64,000 nt of DNA from Casuarius casuarius (Eukaryota; Chordata; Aves; Casuariiformes; Casuariidae): assembly GCA_003342895.1 (NCBI GenBank), contig PTFA01000111.1:532199-596198 (forward strand). Reading direction: 5' to 3'. Position numbers and translations under genes: made by a program. Shown here piece after piece: positions 1 to 12,800 of the stretch (the first letter of the stretch is position 1; each line of letters opens with the position of its first letter). The notes under the pieces were generated by a model. It ran no database searches and had not been told where the DNA came from. It saw only the letters and a list, made by a program, of their open reading frames with translations.

Positions 1-168
1 GTGTAACCATTACATGTAGAATACACAAAGCTTCTGTCTCTGTTTTAAAACCTAACATGGAAAGAGATGGAGGAAAGAAACTTTATTTACCTTTTTCATT
101 ATTCAAAAAGAGTGCAGTTGGGAATGAAGTATAGCAATGTTGGTTACTTTCTCCTGCTTTTCCTGATT

Positions 169-173
<5 letters not shown>

Positions 174-200
<27 letters not shown>

Positions 201-201
201 T
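174..201. repeat. (AT)n microsatellite
   Basis: An uninterrupted TA dinucleotide run of about 14 units, flanked by T-runs on both sides. It lies in the upstream PUDP intron. Confidence 0.95.
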
Positions 202-3200
202 TTTTATGATTACATGAAGAAATGACGATGTGCTGCTGTTGTATTTATATTGCATGAGGAATGTGTCCTCCTGCTGGAAGAAGAGAGAACCTTATTCCTT
301 TTGATTTTTTTTCTTTTTTTGTTTTTAATTGGTGGCTGCTTGATTGCAAGAAAAAAAAAGTAAATGCTGCATATGGGCTAGCTTTCATTAGGAGGAATGG
401 AGAGTGGTCCAAACAAGCCTACTAGGTGTGTTGCTCTGTGAGGGGTGGGCCTGAATCCCTTACACAGTAATTACAAGTAAGGTGGAAGTTAATGAGTTCA
501 CAGGAATTTTCACTGCCTGTCTTCATGGCTGTGGAGTTTTCAGTTGGCTGTTTTCAATGTAAACAAAGTCTTCATTTGATTGAAGTCTATGTAGCTGTGG
601 TGGATATAACAATGAAGCGCAGTTCAGTGGAGGCTTCTTCCAGGCCTCCTTTAAATCAGTTCCCCACTTCTCCTTCTATTGGCTTTTTCTCCAAAAAAAG
701 TACAAGAAAGATACCATCTTCCTACTGAAAGACTGTATGCAGAATTAGTAAAATACTTGTATTAGTAATTGGATATGATGCAAAGTTTCTAGAGCTAGTG
801 TGGTGGCAATTGATTCAAAGAAGTATGAATTTTGTTGTTCTGTAGCTTTTACAAAGAAATAAAAAAAAAGAATGAAAACATTTTTCAACTGCTTCTGTCT
901 TGAGCATCTTAAGTCATGCTATTCTTTCATATGCAGTTTCTTGTTTCTTCCACACACAGCTGATTTACCCATTGTATATTTATTTTTTCTATCCTACCTT
1001 GCTGTTTTTTCACATATGCAAATAATCATTTTAAAAATTAGATATTTTTATTAAGGGAGATTTTCTGAAAAATGCAAATCTTTGCTCTCTGGCGGTATTG
1101 GGAACAGCTGCATTTTAGCTCCCTTATAGCTAGAGAAGCCAAACAGACAGAGAATGCAAACGAACACAAGTATTCACACACTGAAATCATGACATGTGCC
1201 AGGGGAATGTAAGAGAAAACCCTGAAGAAATAACCTTTCCACAACAGTGCTGTTCCGTAGCCGGCTACCTCCAATAAAAACTTAGAGTAAACATAGCCTG
1301 TGACAAATGAACTGAAGCTCTGATGCTGTGGGACTGAAGGAAATAAGCTATTTGAAGAGAGCACAGTTTGGGGGGAAAACTAACCATATCACAGCAAGGA
1401 CATAGGAGATAGTGGAAGTCTTACCTATGTAATCTTTAGACTTTTTTTTATATATATTTCTGCCCACACATGATATGCTACTTCTGCTAAATGCTGCACA
1501 TTATTTGCATTAAATTCCTTTGAACGAATGCATTTTATTAAAAAAGACACTTAGGCCACTACTTTATGTTAACAGCTCTTTATTTCCATTAGTTTAATAT
1601 GGCCTTACTTCAGATGTTTTCAGAATCAGGAAATCTGTACCTGGAATAAAAAGTTAACCTGTATTTAGAATCACATTTCAAAGATAGAACAGGTTAGCAT
1701 TTTGGGGGAGGAAAATGGACTTGCTTATTCATATAAACATTTAAGGCGGCTTTTAAATGAGTAATGGATTGATGTTNAAGGAGGAGGTTTACACTCCTCG
1801 TATTGCTGTCCAGCTAGAAATCTAACAAGATGGGAGTGCATGCATTTACATTTTAAAGGCTGTCTTCAAAAATAATAGAACTTCAGCTTTCAATTGACTG
1901 ACTAGATTCTGGAAAATGGAGCGGAAATCTGTGCAAGGGCACATCTACAGATCGATCATGTTTCCAGATGGATGGGTTAGCTGATACACATATTTACTAA
2001 TCTACATACATTATTAGCAGTAATAATTCCAGTTCCTCCAAGTTGGGCATATGACTCCACTTGGAAAAAAAAAATGCTTTGCAGATGAGATTGCTGTTTA
2101 TAGAGATTGTCAAAACAGCTGAGACAGCTGTGAATGCTGTGCTAATATGCAATAAGCAAAATATGTCAGACTTCTTGCATTGTAAGTCATTGTAGAAAAT
2201 TGTCTGTTGGGGAATAATGATGATGAAGAAAGAAAAAAAATCCCTGAACTCAGCGTGTGGGATGAGAGCAAGTTTTCAGAGCCAAAACTTCAGTTTTGTA
2301 TGTTCACACCTGAAGTCACAGTAAAACAACTATTATTCTAACAGTGTCAATGTATGTGGGAATATTTGGAGATGATGACACAAGTGATAGCAAAAGTGTA
2401 CAAGGCATGTTTTCTTCTCTCTCATTTATTTTATTAATTGTAGTAAGAAACAATGTCTGAAAGGTTGGCTATGGACTGAAGCTAGAAATAAACATGTTCT
2501 ATGAATTCTTGTCTTTGGAAAATTTCTCACTTNTTGATTTCATCCTTCATAAGTGATTGCTCTTAAATCTGTATCTGAAGCCTGCTGATGTTTTAAGCAT
2601 TTCCTAATTGGTCATTATGAAGTTATTCATTCAGATTGATTCTTGAAAGAAACAAAATATCAATGAGATATGTTACTGCTACAGAAGAAAAACTGTTCAG
2701 CAGAGTATATATCATTTCTGGCAATTTGTCAAGTGGCTGCTGGCGCCCATACGTGAAGTACTTCTTTCCCCAACCCCACTTCCTTCTTCATGTTGCCAGC
2801 ATGTTACTATTCTCTTCCTCTGCCCATTGTGCTTTTTTCTTCTCTTTAATGTTTTCTCTCCTGTCATACCTGCTATTCAGGCTAACCTTGGAGGTGGGGA
2901 GTATGTTTGGCAATTTCACAGGGGGTCAGATTTTTCTGTGCTATTTTTGTGAGCAGTCTTTCTTTTGTTTCTTCTGCCTTCCTCAGGTGTTTCATGCTAA
3001 AAATGTCNTAACTCTTATATTCCCTATGAGAGTCCTCTTAAATTGTTTTTTGTCCATCACTGCTTGTGGAGGGTTAAAATAATTTTCAGAATGGGTTATT
3101 TTAGTAAAAGGGCCAAAAAAAAAAAAAAACAAAAACCTATAATAAAAATACCCCCAAAGGCAGGACCAGGAGAGAAGTTGGGATCAAATTAAAAGAAGTT

Positions 3201-6200
3201 TTGTACTGATTAGAAAGCAATTGATTCCCTACAGGCCAGCAGCATACAAAACACTTCTCTGCAGCTCTAGGAGTGCCTAAAGCAATGGGCCTTGCAGTTA
3301 TCAGTGTTATACATATTAAAGCCATATTAAATATGTTTGCTTGCTTGACTGCTTCCAAGTTTTAGTTAATATTTTTTTCAGTTGCAAACTAAAATGTAGG
3401 AGGTTTGATTATATTTCTCATGTACAGAAGAGAAGATCAAATGGCTAGAAATGTTTTTTTGGCATTCCCATGAGATTAGCTAACTAACGGAGCCTTGCTA
3501 TTGCCAGCTTCATATGAAGTCATAAATTACAAATTAAAAAAACAAAAACCTCATTAGAATGCATCTTTTATGGTAATCAGACATTTCCCTCCAAGCATGT
3601 TTCAGACTAAACATTGAGCAGTATATTTGTACTGTACATATATACAAATGTGTTACTAAAATATCGGTATCATGCAGTCATGTATTCTGTAATTAGCTGC
3701 TTGATAAAACTATCATTGTATGACCCTTTTATTTATTGTGGCTTGTAGTAACTTGGACTTTAAATTTGTGTTCTAGGATGTTCTTTCCTGGTACAACCTA
3801 TAACCGATGCAAGTAACCTGTCTCCCTTCTAGTTTGCCTTTTCCTCCTCTGGGACGGGAGGCNGAAGTGACTAGATTGGAGCGAGGAGTCTGATTTGCCT
3901 GAGGCTGTTGCTTGTAGTCAGTGGAGCAAAAAGAATTAGCTGGACTGGACTTTATTTATTTTTATTTTTTTAAGGAACAGGAGGCCAGACATAGGAACAT
4001 AGGAATTCAGGATGCAGGGTCTAAAATTACTTTAAAGTAGCCAGGCATGGAAAGTAGGATAAGGATTCAAGCAGTTGGAAGATGAGAACAAAGAATTGAA
4101 CACCTTACAGAGAAACTGAGATAGAGACTTGAATGAAGTGTGTACAAACTTGCATTATATCTCTACTACATGGTGTGATACTGTCTTGACACACACTTGT
4201 GCTGCTTCAGGTACTAAAAGCTAAACTCACTTTCATTTTTATGAAAAGCAAGGTTCTTCAAGGAACTCCATGCTACTGTAGTTAGACAGCTTTTATCAGA
4301 GTTAACTAGCATGCTTTAAAAAGTAGCTTAAGTGTTCAGCATAGACAATTTTAGGAATAGTAGCCAAACACTTCAAAACACAAAGGAGGAGTAGAAGCAC
4401 TGAGAATTTCTGCAAGATACTTAAATGTGTGGTAAGCAACCAAAATGGCAATGAAGGTGCTGGGAATGGAACAATAGGGTAGGAGTGGCTGTGCGAGGGT
4501 GCAAGGATTGGTACAGGAAAGCACAGGAACAGAGAGTCACACTACATGGCCAGAAAGAATGAGACTAGAGCTAGGACAGCAAAAAGAGGTGGAACTGGGA
4601 TAAGAATTTGATTAAAGATTTTGGTTCAGAAAGCATCACACTTATGGGGAACAGAGAAAAGAATTTATGTATGTTACACACTCCTTTCTGGGATTTTTTC
4701 TGGGATATTTCCTTTGCTGTCAGCCTAAATCTGTGAAACTCGCTAGCAGTTTGTGTCTTCTCATTCTTTAATATTATTTAGAATGGAAGAAATCAACTAG
4801 CCGCTGTTACTCGCTTTGATACATTAGCTATAATGGTTTCATTTTACATGACGGATTTAAAAATTCTGGGACTCCTGGTGGCTTTGTCGATAGGGTGTCA
4901 TGCAATGGATTTTGTTTCTTCTAGTTTGAGTTTCGAGAAAACTACATGCACAAAGTAAAGAAATATGAAAATAGGGTCATGATATAATTTTAATTATCCC
5001 TTTGTGTGTATTGTGGAATAACATTTTTCTAAAGTTCTGTTCTGAGATGCTGATCGCTATGGTATTTGAGTGTTTTGCAAAAGCAGAATAACCTACTGTT
5101 TCAGTACATCTCTAGAGTAATTGAGTATTATACCTATTGTATAGCAAGCAGTGAGATTCAGGAGATTAAAGCTATATCCCTTCTCATTGTATATGCTCAA
5201 TTTGGGACTTGATTTTTCAAGTACTGTGGTTTAGTACACTGTACATGCTCCTATCTACTTACTGCATTTTGGAAAATTGAATTTAGCAACCTAGAAAATA
5301 AAGTACATGTGTTTACTTCAAAACATTATTTTAAAACCTGTTACTACTAATCAAAGCAATATAATCACACCAGCACAGCTCTTTCCCAAGGCTAACTTAC
5401 TCTGCTTCCTTTGCTTTATTGTGGAATCTACATGTACCTTAAATCATCGTCTGGGAATTCTGTGGCAGAAGTCATGCCGCCGTGTATATGCGAGTGCAAG
5501 GTAAAGAAAAGGGACATAACAGAACAAAAAACTCAACTCTGGCATCTTTTTAAAACTTGTGAGTTAAACTTTTGAAACAGTGTAGTTGTCTGTGTCTAAT
5601 TATGTACGTTACTATGGAGTGTATTATATTGGGAAGAAAAGAGAGGGAATTCTGAGCCCATTGAACCTATTACCAAAATTTACTGCATTTGCTCATGCAG
5701 TGCTAAGTTTTTGATACCCTAAAGGAGTTTCTGTCAGTCATTACAAGTTGACCTTTTTGTTTTGTGAAATCAACCCATTAAAGAAAGAATCATCTTCACT
5801 GTTGTCTGTTTTCTTTTAAATGAGAAGCAGTGAAAAGAAGCAAAATGTATGCAGTGTTAGTTGGTTGTTGCCCACTGACAGCGGTTCCTGAGCAAGTTTA
5901 GAAAACCGACACGAAAGTCAATTGGAAGGTTATCTACCTGAAACTGATATCCTGTGTCCAGCACAGTCTGTATTCATGCTAGAGAATAGAACCGAAACGA
6001 TTTTACAGATATGGAGGGGTGTTCTCCTGTGAACTGGTAAAGAAGAGACATCCATTCCCATTCTCCATTAGACCCTGGTGGTGGTTTTTTCTGGGAGAGG
6101 TATCCTGCATTCAGAGTGCTGCAGTAGAAAAAGGATCAAATGCTTTGTGTAGGCACGGACAGGATAATGAAGTGTGTTTCCTTCTTACACAGGCTGCTGT

Positions 6201-6912
6201 GTTTTCATGGTTTCCTGCATTAACCTTCCATAGAAGGCTGGATCAGGTTGAAGGTTTCTAACCATTAGGTTTGAGGTGTTCATTACCCTGAGTTCATAGC
6301 ATCAGTAGATGAAACTCTGGCATTAACAGCTGTGGTTGGCAGCTCCCCTTCTCTTCCCAGTGTTACTTTCTGTGGTAATTGCACAAGAGAGAAACTGAGC
6401 TCTCTTAGGAACTGCTTTAAGGCAGTTGAATACCTGCTACAGAAATTAAAGCCCATACTTCTCAGTGGGAAGAGTATATTTCTTTGATCTTACTTTTTTT
6501 TCTAGCAGAAAAAAACTGCCAGCTTTTCTAGAAAATAGCTTCTAGCAGAATCATAGCTTCATGTATGTGTTTATAAAAGAAAACATTCCCCTACATGCAT
6601 TTCTCCCACTTATGGAGAGTTTAAAAAGATAGACATGTATGATGTTAGAGACATTGCTTAATGAGCTTTTGGTGGGTGGACAGATGTGATGATGCTGAAC
6701 AACACATTTAGGCATATTTTGAGATAAGCATTCTTTGATTCTAGAATAAGTATGTACCTTGAGGAACATTTTTGGTGTGTGTGCATGTGGAATGGGAACA
6801 TTTTAGATATAGCAAGAATTCTCTTCCGCACTGAAATATGTTGCTATGTTCAATAAGATGGCATTGTTAAGATACTGCTAGATGTATTGTAAATAGGCGT
6901 AAATATTAATAC

Positions 6913-7017
6913 GTGTGTGTGTGTGTGTGTAATATATATATAATATTTTTATATTTTAAATTATTATATATAAATATATTTTATATATATATTTTATATA
7001 TATATATAAAAATATTT
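6913..7017. repeat. Compound (GT)n/(AT)n microsatellite abutting a splice acceptor
   Basis: A pure (GT)9 run at 6913-6930 passes directly into about 85 bases of TA-rich repeats with short poly-A/T interruptions. The tract stops about 10 bases before the AG acceptor of the PUDP exon at 7029. It therefore occupies the place where the branch point and polypyrimidine tract would normally lie. Confidence 0.95.
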
Positions 7018-7028
7018 TTGTCTTGCAG

Positions 7029-7258
7029 GGGTTGATAAGCTGATCCGTCATTTACACAAACACAGGATACCCATTGCTGTTGCCACTAGCTCATGTGAGG
7101 AGACATTTCAGATGAAAACAGCTAGACACAAAGAGTTCTTTGGTCTTTTTCATCATATTGTGTTGGGAGATGACCCTGAGGTGAAGCATGGCAAGCCGCA
7201 GCCTGATGCATTTCTAGTTTGTGCAAAGAGATTTGACCCTCCTGCACCTCCAGAGAAG
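7029..7258 (+). CDS. PUDP: Pseudouridine-5'-phosphatase, internal exon (HAD core motifs II and III)
   Basis: This exon encodes the middle of PUDP, a cytosolic HAD-superfamily enzyme that removes phosphate from pseudouridine 5'-monophosphate during RNA-nucleotide breakdown. It is 230 nt: two bases completing a Gly codon, then 76 codons from VDKLIRHL to PPAPPEK, corresponding to about residues 94-170 of the 228-residue human protein with no length change. VATSS gives the motif II Ser/Thr. HGKPQPDAF gives the motif III Lys. [10 protein letters not shown] and [10 protein letters not shown] are family hallmarks. The acceptor is TTGCAG at 7023-7028 and the donor GTAAGG at 7259. The frame has no internal stop and no start Met, as expected for an internal exon. 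Entry phase is 1 and exit phase 0, so skipping would shift the frame. Recognition rests on remembered similarity to the human protein, but is strong. Confidence 0.97.
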
Positions 7259-9825
7259 GTAAGGAGGGAACAAATTAGCTGAAAAGTTATGAATGAACTA
7301 TCTGGGTTACATTTGGTTATTTTTTTTAACATAATAAATATTTAGATTAAGAATTAATACCAACTTGTAAAAAATCATCAGCCTGTTTTCAAAAATGTTT
7401 ATATTGTTGAAGGAAGAGATCATTGGAAAGTATCATTTTCCTTCACTGTATATAATGTTTGTAATGCAGATTGCTCGTATTTACTACATGCCACTCTGCA
7501 GTAATAGGAAAGTTTAATAATTTCCAGTCTCTACATAAATCTGAAAGCTTTACTTGCCTACTCAGAGTTTAGAAAGAATTATTTAAACATAGATGAGTTT
7601 ATTTTTCATTCATTTGTGGCTGATTTACCTCTGAAGTGTCTAAACANTAAAGATAACTTTTTTTATAAAGAGGGCATATATTTTTTCTAAGCCATCTCTT
7701 TGCTCTTGCATTCTAAATCTCTGAGGTAATAATTCTTGTTTTCTGATTTAAAACCTATGAGTTTGAGAAATCTTTCTGAAACAGTAGAGGTGTTTTCTTT
7801 CTCTCTCTGATATATAACTTGCAAAACTTGATTCTGGAATGGAAATCTGTGGAGAGAGTATTGGAAAGATAAATTGACAGTTAGTTGAAGTAATGTGTTC
7901 ACTTCTATTTAAATTAAGTTCCCTTTCTCCTTAAAATAGGCACAGGCACTTCTTGCCTGTTTTGAGCAAAACAGAAGTTCTTTAGTTTTGGAGTTTCATT
8001 ATTGCATAAAAACACATTACATACAAATTTTCAAGCCACACTTTTAAGTGGATTAGACTGCAATTATTGTTTCCTCAATAGGATTGTCAAGAAAAATAGG
8101 TGTACAAATATATCCGGAATAGTTAGCTAAGATCCTTTAGCCTTTCGTACTTCCAGTTCTGATCTCGAGTCTATCTGGTATTTTTGTTGGCTAAGTGATA
8201 CAAGGTTGATGCAGACTGGCATACTATGAACAGCGTTAGCCAAACTACTGTTTTTCTGTTGTCCTCTTGTCTTTCTTTGTGTATGCATCAAATTTGTTTG
8301 GAAACTTGGACGTTCAAGATGAACAGTGAAATAAAGAAACTGTACCATATTTTGCTTATTTATCATCTAAAGTTTATCTAGAGAAAAAGAATATGCATAA
8401 ATGTTTGTGTGTAAATCGATTATATAAAATTTGTGTTGTGATTTATTTTAACTCTTGAGAAATTATGAAAGCATGCTGTCACATTTCCTTGTCACTACTA
8501 GATATTCAGAAAAGATATCCTAAATTTGCATCATCGTATTCGTGCAGATGGCTGTTGTGTGGATGTGTTAGGTTCTTGTGCAAGTAGGCTTTGTTTAATA
8601 TGTTATGTTGAGGAATCTGAATAGCCAAGCTGTAAATATCAGCTTAGAGTCCACTAGTTATGAATTTTGATTATGTTAATTCTCAATTTAGAGCAAATAT
8701 TGGGAGAAAAATGTTTTGGGGGAGTGAGAGGGGAGTTGAAAACAGGGAGCAAGTTTTGTTAAACTATTCATTTGTTTGGTTTTGCTCCATCTGGAAACCA
8801 AAGTTTAATGTTGCTATCATATAAATTGTAATGTCTTGCATAACTATATGCCCAGGAAATATAAAACCAGGATATGCAATGTTGTATGGTATGTTTTTGG
8901 TGAAACAGGATCACAGAGGTGTTTAATGCATACTTCTCATTTTGATAGATGCATGTCTATAAGATGTTCTATAATTCAGAAAAGGAGAGCAGAAGGCATT
9001 GATAATTGATAAGAAGCTAGGTCATATCTGGTATCATATCTAAAGGAGTAAGGAGATGGAATGTCATTTGTGTTGGTGACAGATAAAATATTATTATTTT
9101 ATATGAGGGACCTAATAGCGGTATCTAGAGGGACAGCTTTCCCAAAGATCATAGTTTATTTGGCTCTGTTTCAGAGAAGTCACAAGGTGATCATTATTTA
9201 AAAGTACAAAAATAAAATTAAAAAAAAAAGCATAAACCCTGACACTGTGTTGTAAATATTTTTATTTATTCACCTGTAAGTAGCTATAACTGTGCTTACA
9301 ATGAAAAGATTTGAACGCAGTAGTGCCTATATTACACTCAATGATTTTAAACTTTAAAGGTGTGTTAGATAAACAAAGATTCAGTGTTCACAGTAGTTTT
9401 GTATAGTTCTTTTTTTCTTTAACCTTTCCCTGAAGAAGAACAGAGTTAAAGCCNTAGCTGAATGTTTGAACCCATGCTTTTTCATTGCATGAAGTTGAGT
9501 TCCCTCAGCTGAGATTCCCCTCAATGCAAATAATTCAGCTGGGGTTTTTTTAGATATTTTTTAGCTGTCTAGATCTTTTTTTTTTTTTTGTAGATGGTCA
9601 CGTCTACAGAAGTCACAAATGTCAGAACGTAGGGATTTAACACAAGGACAAAACTGTAAGAGCAACAGAATCAAAGCAGTACAGGCAAAACAATCTAAAA
9701 CATTCATGACCAAACTGCAGTTTAGCGATGGCATGCGCAGTGTTTAGTCCCAAGTGGTAAACTAACAGAGCTACAGATCTGGAGTTCATGCAGAAAATCC
9801 ATAACATGCAAATTTGCTGCAGTAT

Positions 9826-9849
9826 ATCAGGATGTACATCAGGATGTAC
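9826..9849. repeat. 12-bp perfect tandem duplication
   Basis: The unit ATCAGGATGTAC occurs twice in direct succession. A local slippage product in the intron; no function is implied. Confidence 0.9.
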
Positions 9850-12800
9850 AGGCAATATCTGCATAAGAAGGTAATTGGGCTCAACAGGATCAGATTATTA
9901 GATCAAAGTATTCGGTATTCAGGCTCATGTAGCTATGCAGGATGTGCTTTGGATGTTTTCCTTTCCATTAAGTCTAGTCTGATCCCTGGACTGAACACAA
10001 GTGGCTGAAAGCTATATGAGGTTCTTTGGACTTCTGTGTCCCCTTTAGGGTTGGAGATCGATTGATATACACCTGGGGAGAACTTCCAGTTTAGCTTCCT
10101 GCAAAAGCAGTCAAGTGCACAACAGAACTGCTCTGTGAAATGTACCATCACGTAGCGACTGAGGACTGTCAGGAGGCTTGCTTCAAAACTTCACTACTGC
10201 TCTAAACCAAAATATTATGTGGCTGTAGAAGGCCAAATCCAGAACTTGGCAGTAGTGGTATATCAGCCTCTGACTCTTGCTGTAGAGGCATACATCTACA
10301 GGGAGGCAGTACCAAAATCATATAAAAATGGATATGATGTCTACTTTAATCATTGGAGGATGTCATAATTGTCTTTTGGGGAATTTCTTAAATATTGGCC
10401 TTTTGATTTACATCTCGTATCTGGTGAACTAGGAATTTAGTAAGCATAAAGGTGAAACTCATCCCAGTGCAGGAATTTGAAACAAGATGCACCCTATAAA
10501 TTCAGCATAAATCTTACTGTCTTATGATCTGTGAGGTTTCATATGAACTTTCAACACTAGTAATATATGCACTGTCATATGAGTAATTAATTAAATCAGT
10601 CAAGCAATCAAAATGTTATCAGCAGTTTAAATACTAGCAATTTTATCTTAAACTCAAATAATATTAAAAATTTGGCGGGGGAAGTATGTGCCAAATTCTG
10701 CTCTCAAATACACAAATGCAACTCTTATCAAATTCAGCTGGAGAAACAATTTGTGGTTGAATATTGTAGAGATTTCCTGCTGTAATGTTCAAAACATTGT
10801 GTTCTTTTTAGGTATTTTATTTAGGTAATTGGGAAAAAAAAGTACAAAGAGTATTATTTTTGCATATGCTTTGTTATTTTCCTGCCTTTATATGATCATA
10901 ATTTGGGAAGTTGTTTCATATTTTCATAGAATTAGTTACTTAGTATTTTACTGTATTTCAAATTTTTACAAAGGGAATTCCTTTTCCCTGCTGTGAAATG
11001 GATCCTTATAAATGTGCTGCAAAGGCAGAATCAGAATTTAATTGATTACACATCTGCGAAATTTGATAAACTCAGCTATATGTTTCACAGATCTGATCTG
11101 TAGAAAAATAAGGAAACAAAAGTGCTTTCACCACATGATATTTCTCTGTTGGATTCTGAATTAAAGGGCTTAAATGATTTTAAAACATGCTTTTGGAATT
11201 TATAAATATGATTTTAGAATATTAATCTTTGTTTTTAATGAGCATGTTTTTCATTAAAAAAAATTGCTTTCTATATGTGTTTGTGTATGTACATGTATAT
11301 AAAATATGTATATCAACTGTAACTTTTCAGTGCAACCCTGAAGCAATTTTTTGTCATAGTGACAAAAACATTGTGTTGCTACATGCATTTCAAATACCGT
11401 TTTATCTCAGAGAATTTCAGCCATTCACATGCAAACATTTAAATACATATTTCCAATATACTTACATCAGTATGTACAGGTGAGTTAATTATCTATATGA
11501 GGATGTGGAGGGTCAGGGCCTTTCTTTACAGTTGTTTGGGGNTTTTGCCTATAACTTTTCTGTAAAACGAAGGACCTGACTAGTGGTAGACTTTAAAAAC
11601 AACCAAATGCCATTTATATCCATTGTATAAAAGAAAATAAGGTTTCAGTAATACAAATGTTCATAATTCTCTTATGAAGAATCAGTCTATTATAACTATT
11701 ATGATCTATATAATCTCTACTATTATATAAGCAGATCTATGTAATCTATTTACAAAATTTCAAGTGATTTTAAATTATTGCCTTAATTTAAAACTCTTTT
11801 TCTACAGTTTCTTCCATTTCTAATTAATTAATATATCCCATAGTTGTGAATAATCTCTGTACCAAGTATAGCGAGAGTTCATTGAAAATTTTCAGACTGA
11901 ATAAACAACATTAGGATTTATGAGTCTTGGTGGACTTTTTGTGTCATTAAAAAAAAGGAAGTTCAAAGATAAATTTTTGGAGACATTTTGCTACAAAAGA
12001 TGTTGCAAAAGAGTAATAGAAATTCAGAACATTGTGACCAGAGGGTAATATTAGTTTATATGGTACAAGGAAAAGATAAGGTGAAGGAGGCTAATTTGGC
12101 ACTTAATGTGAACATTATTATCGTGAGCTTGCGTAAAACTGGTTGCCAAAACCTGTTTTTTATTTTTAATCCCTCCCATGCAATTTTCTTTATGTTTTTC
12201 TCCTCTCCTCTCCTCCCCCTCACAACTTCACTGCTTTTAGTATATGTGTCATATGTACTTATTATGGTTTTCAGATAAGCAATTATTTTTAGAGGTGTTT
12301 CTGTTATTCCTTATGTATACCTGGAGGCTGAATTTGTCAAGAGTACTTTAAATAAGGTACAGAAATCACAAAGGCATGAACCACATTTCTAAGTGGTGCT
12401 CTGAGCTATGAGTTAGAATGCCTGTTGTCAAAATCATGTATTTTAGTCATCGTAAGTCTGTCCCTTTCTGTTTTGTAAATAAATTGACTTCTAGTCTTTC
12501 CTGAATGTTTACAGTCCACAAATTAGACATTTTATTATAGAAATAATAAAAGCAATAAATGGAAAAACACATAGACATTTTTCAACTTGCAGTTCAAACC
12601 TATATCAATGGCAGTATTTTCAACCTTGGCTGTAGGCTGTTCTTTGAATAGGAATGCATTACTGATTTTTCCCTAACTGAAACACTCTTCTAAACAGATG
12701 TTCATGCTATAAACAATTTTAATGTACCTGTGCTCTGCTATTTTATCTCCTTGAGCTCATCCTTTTACCGGTCATTGTAGAATATCGTTAGATATTCACC

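Larger units (their letters stand above)
1..7028 (+). other. PUDP: PUDP intron upstream of the first visible exon (partial)
   Basis: This is the 3' part of an intron that starts before the window. The next exon begins after the AG at 7027-7028 and enters in phase 1: its first two bases complete a Gly codon begun in the previous exon. Short open frames here have no recognisable protein family, and I see no further PUDP exon. The nucleophile motif of the enzyme (DxDG) is not encoded here, so the first coding exons lie further upstream. The stretch is AT-rich with poly-T/poly-A runs and an (AT)n tract near 174. A weak, unidentified moderately GC-richer patch lies around 4.4-4.6 kb. Confidence 0.85.

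Noticed and set aside
492..728. ATG-initiated open frame of 78 codons
   Set aside because: Lies in the PUDP intron, has no family resemblance, and is of a length common by chance in this DNA. The same holds for most other 60-100 codon frames in the window.
2636..3082. 148-codon plus-strand open frame in the upstream intron
   Set aside because: The translation is dominated by Phe, Leu, Ser and Cys from pyrimidine-rich DNA and contains an N; no domain, splice or codon-bias evidence for a gene.
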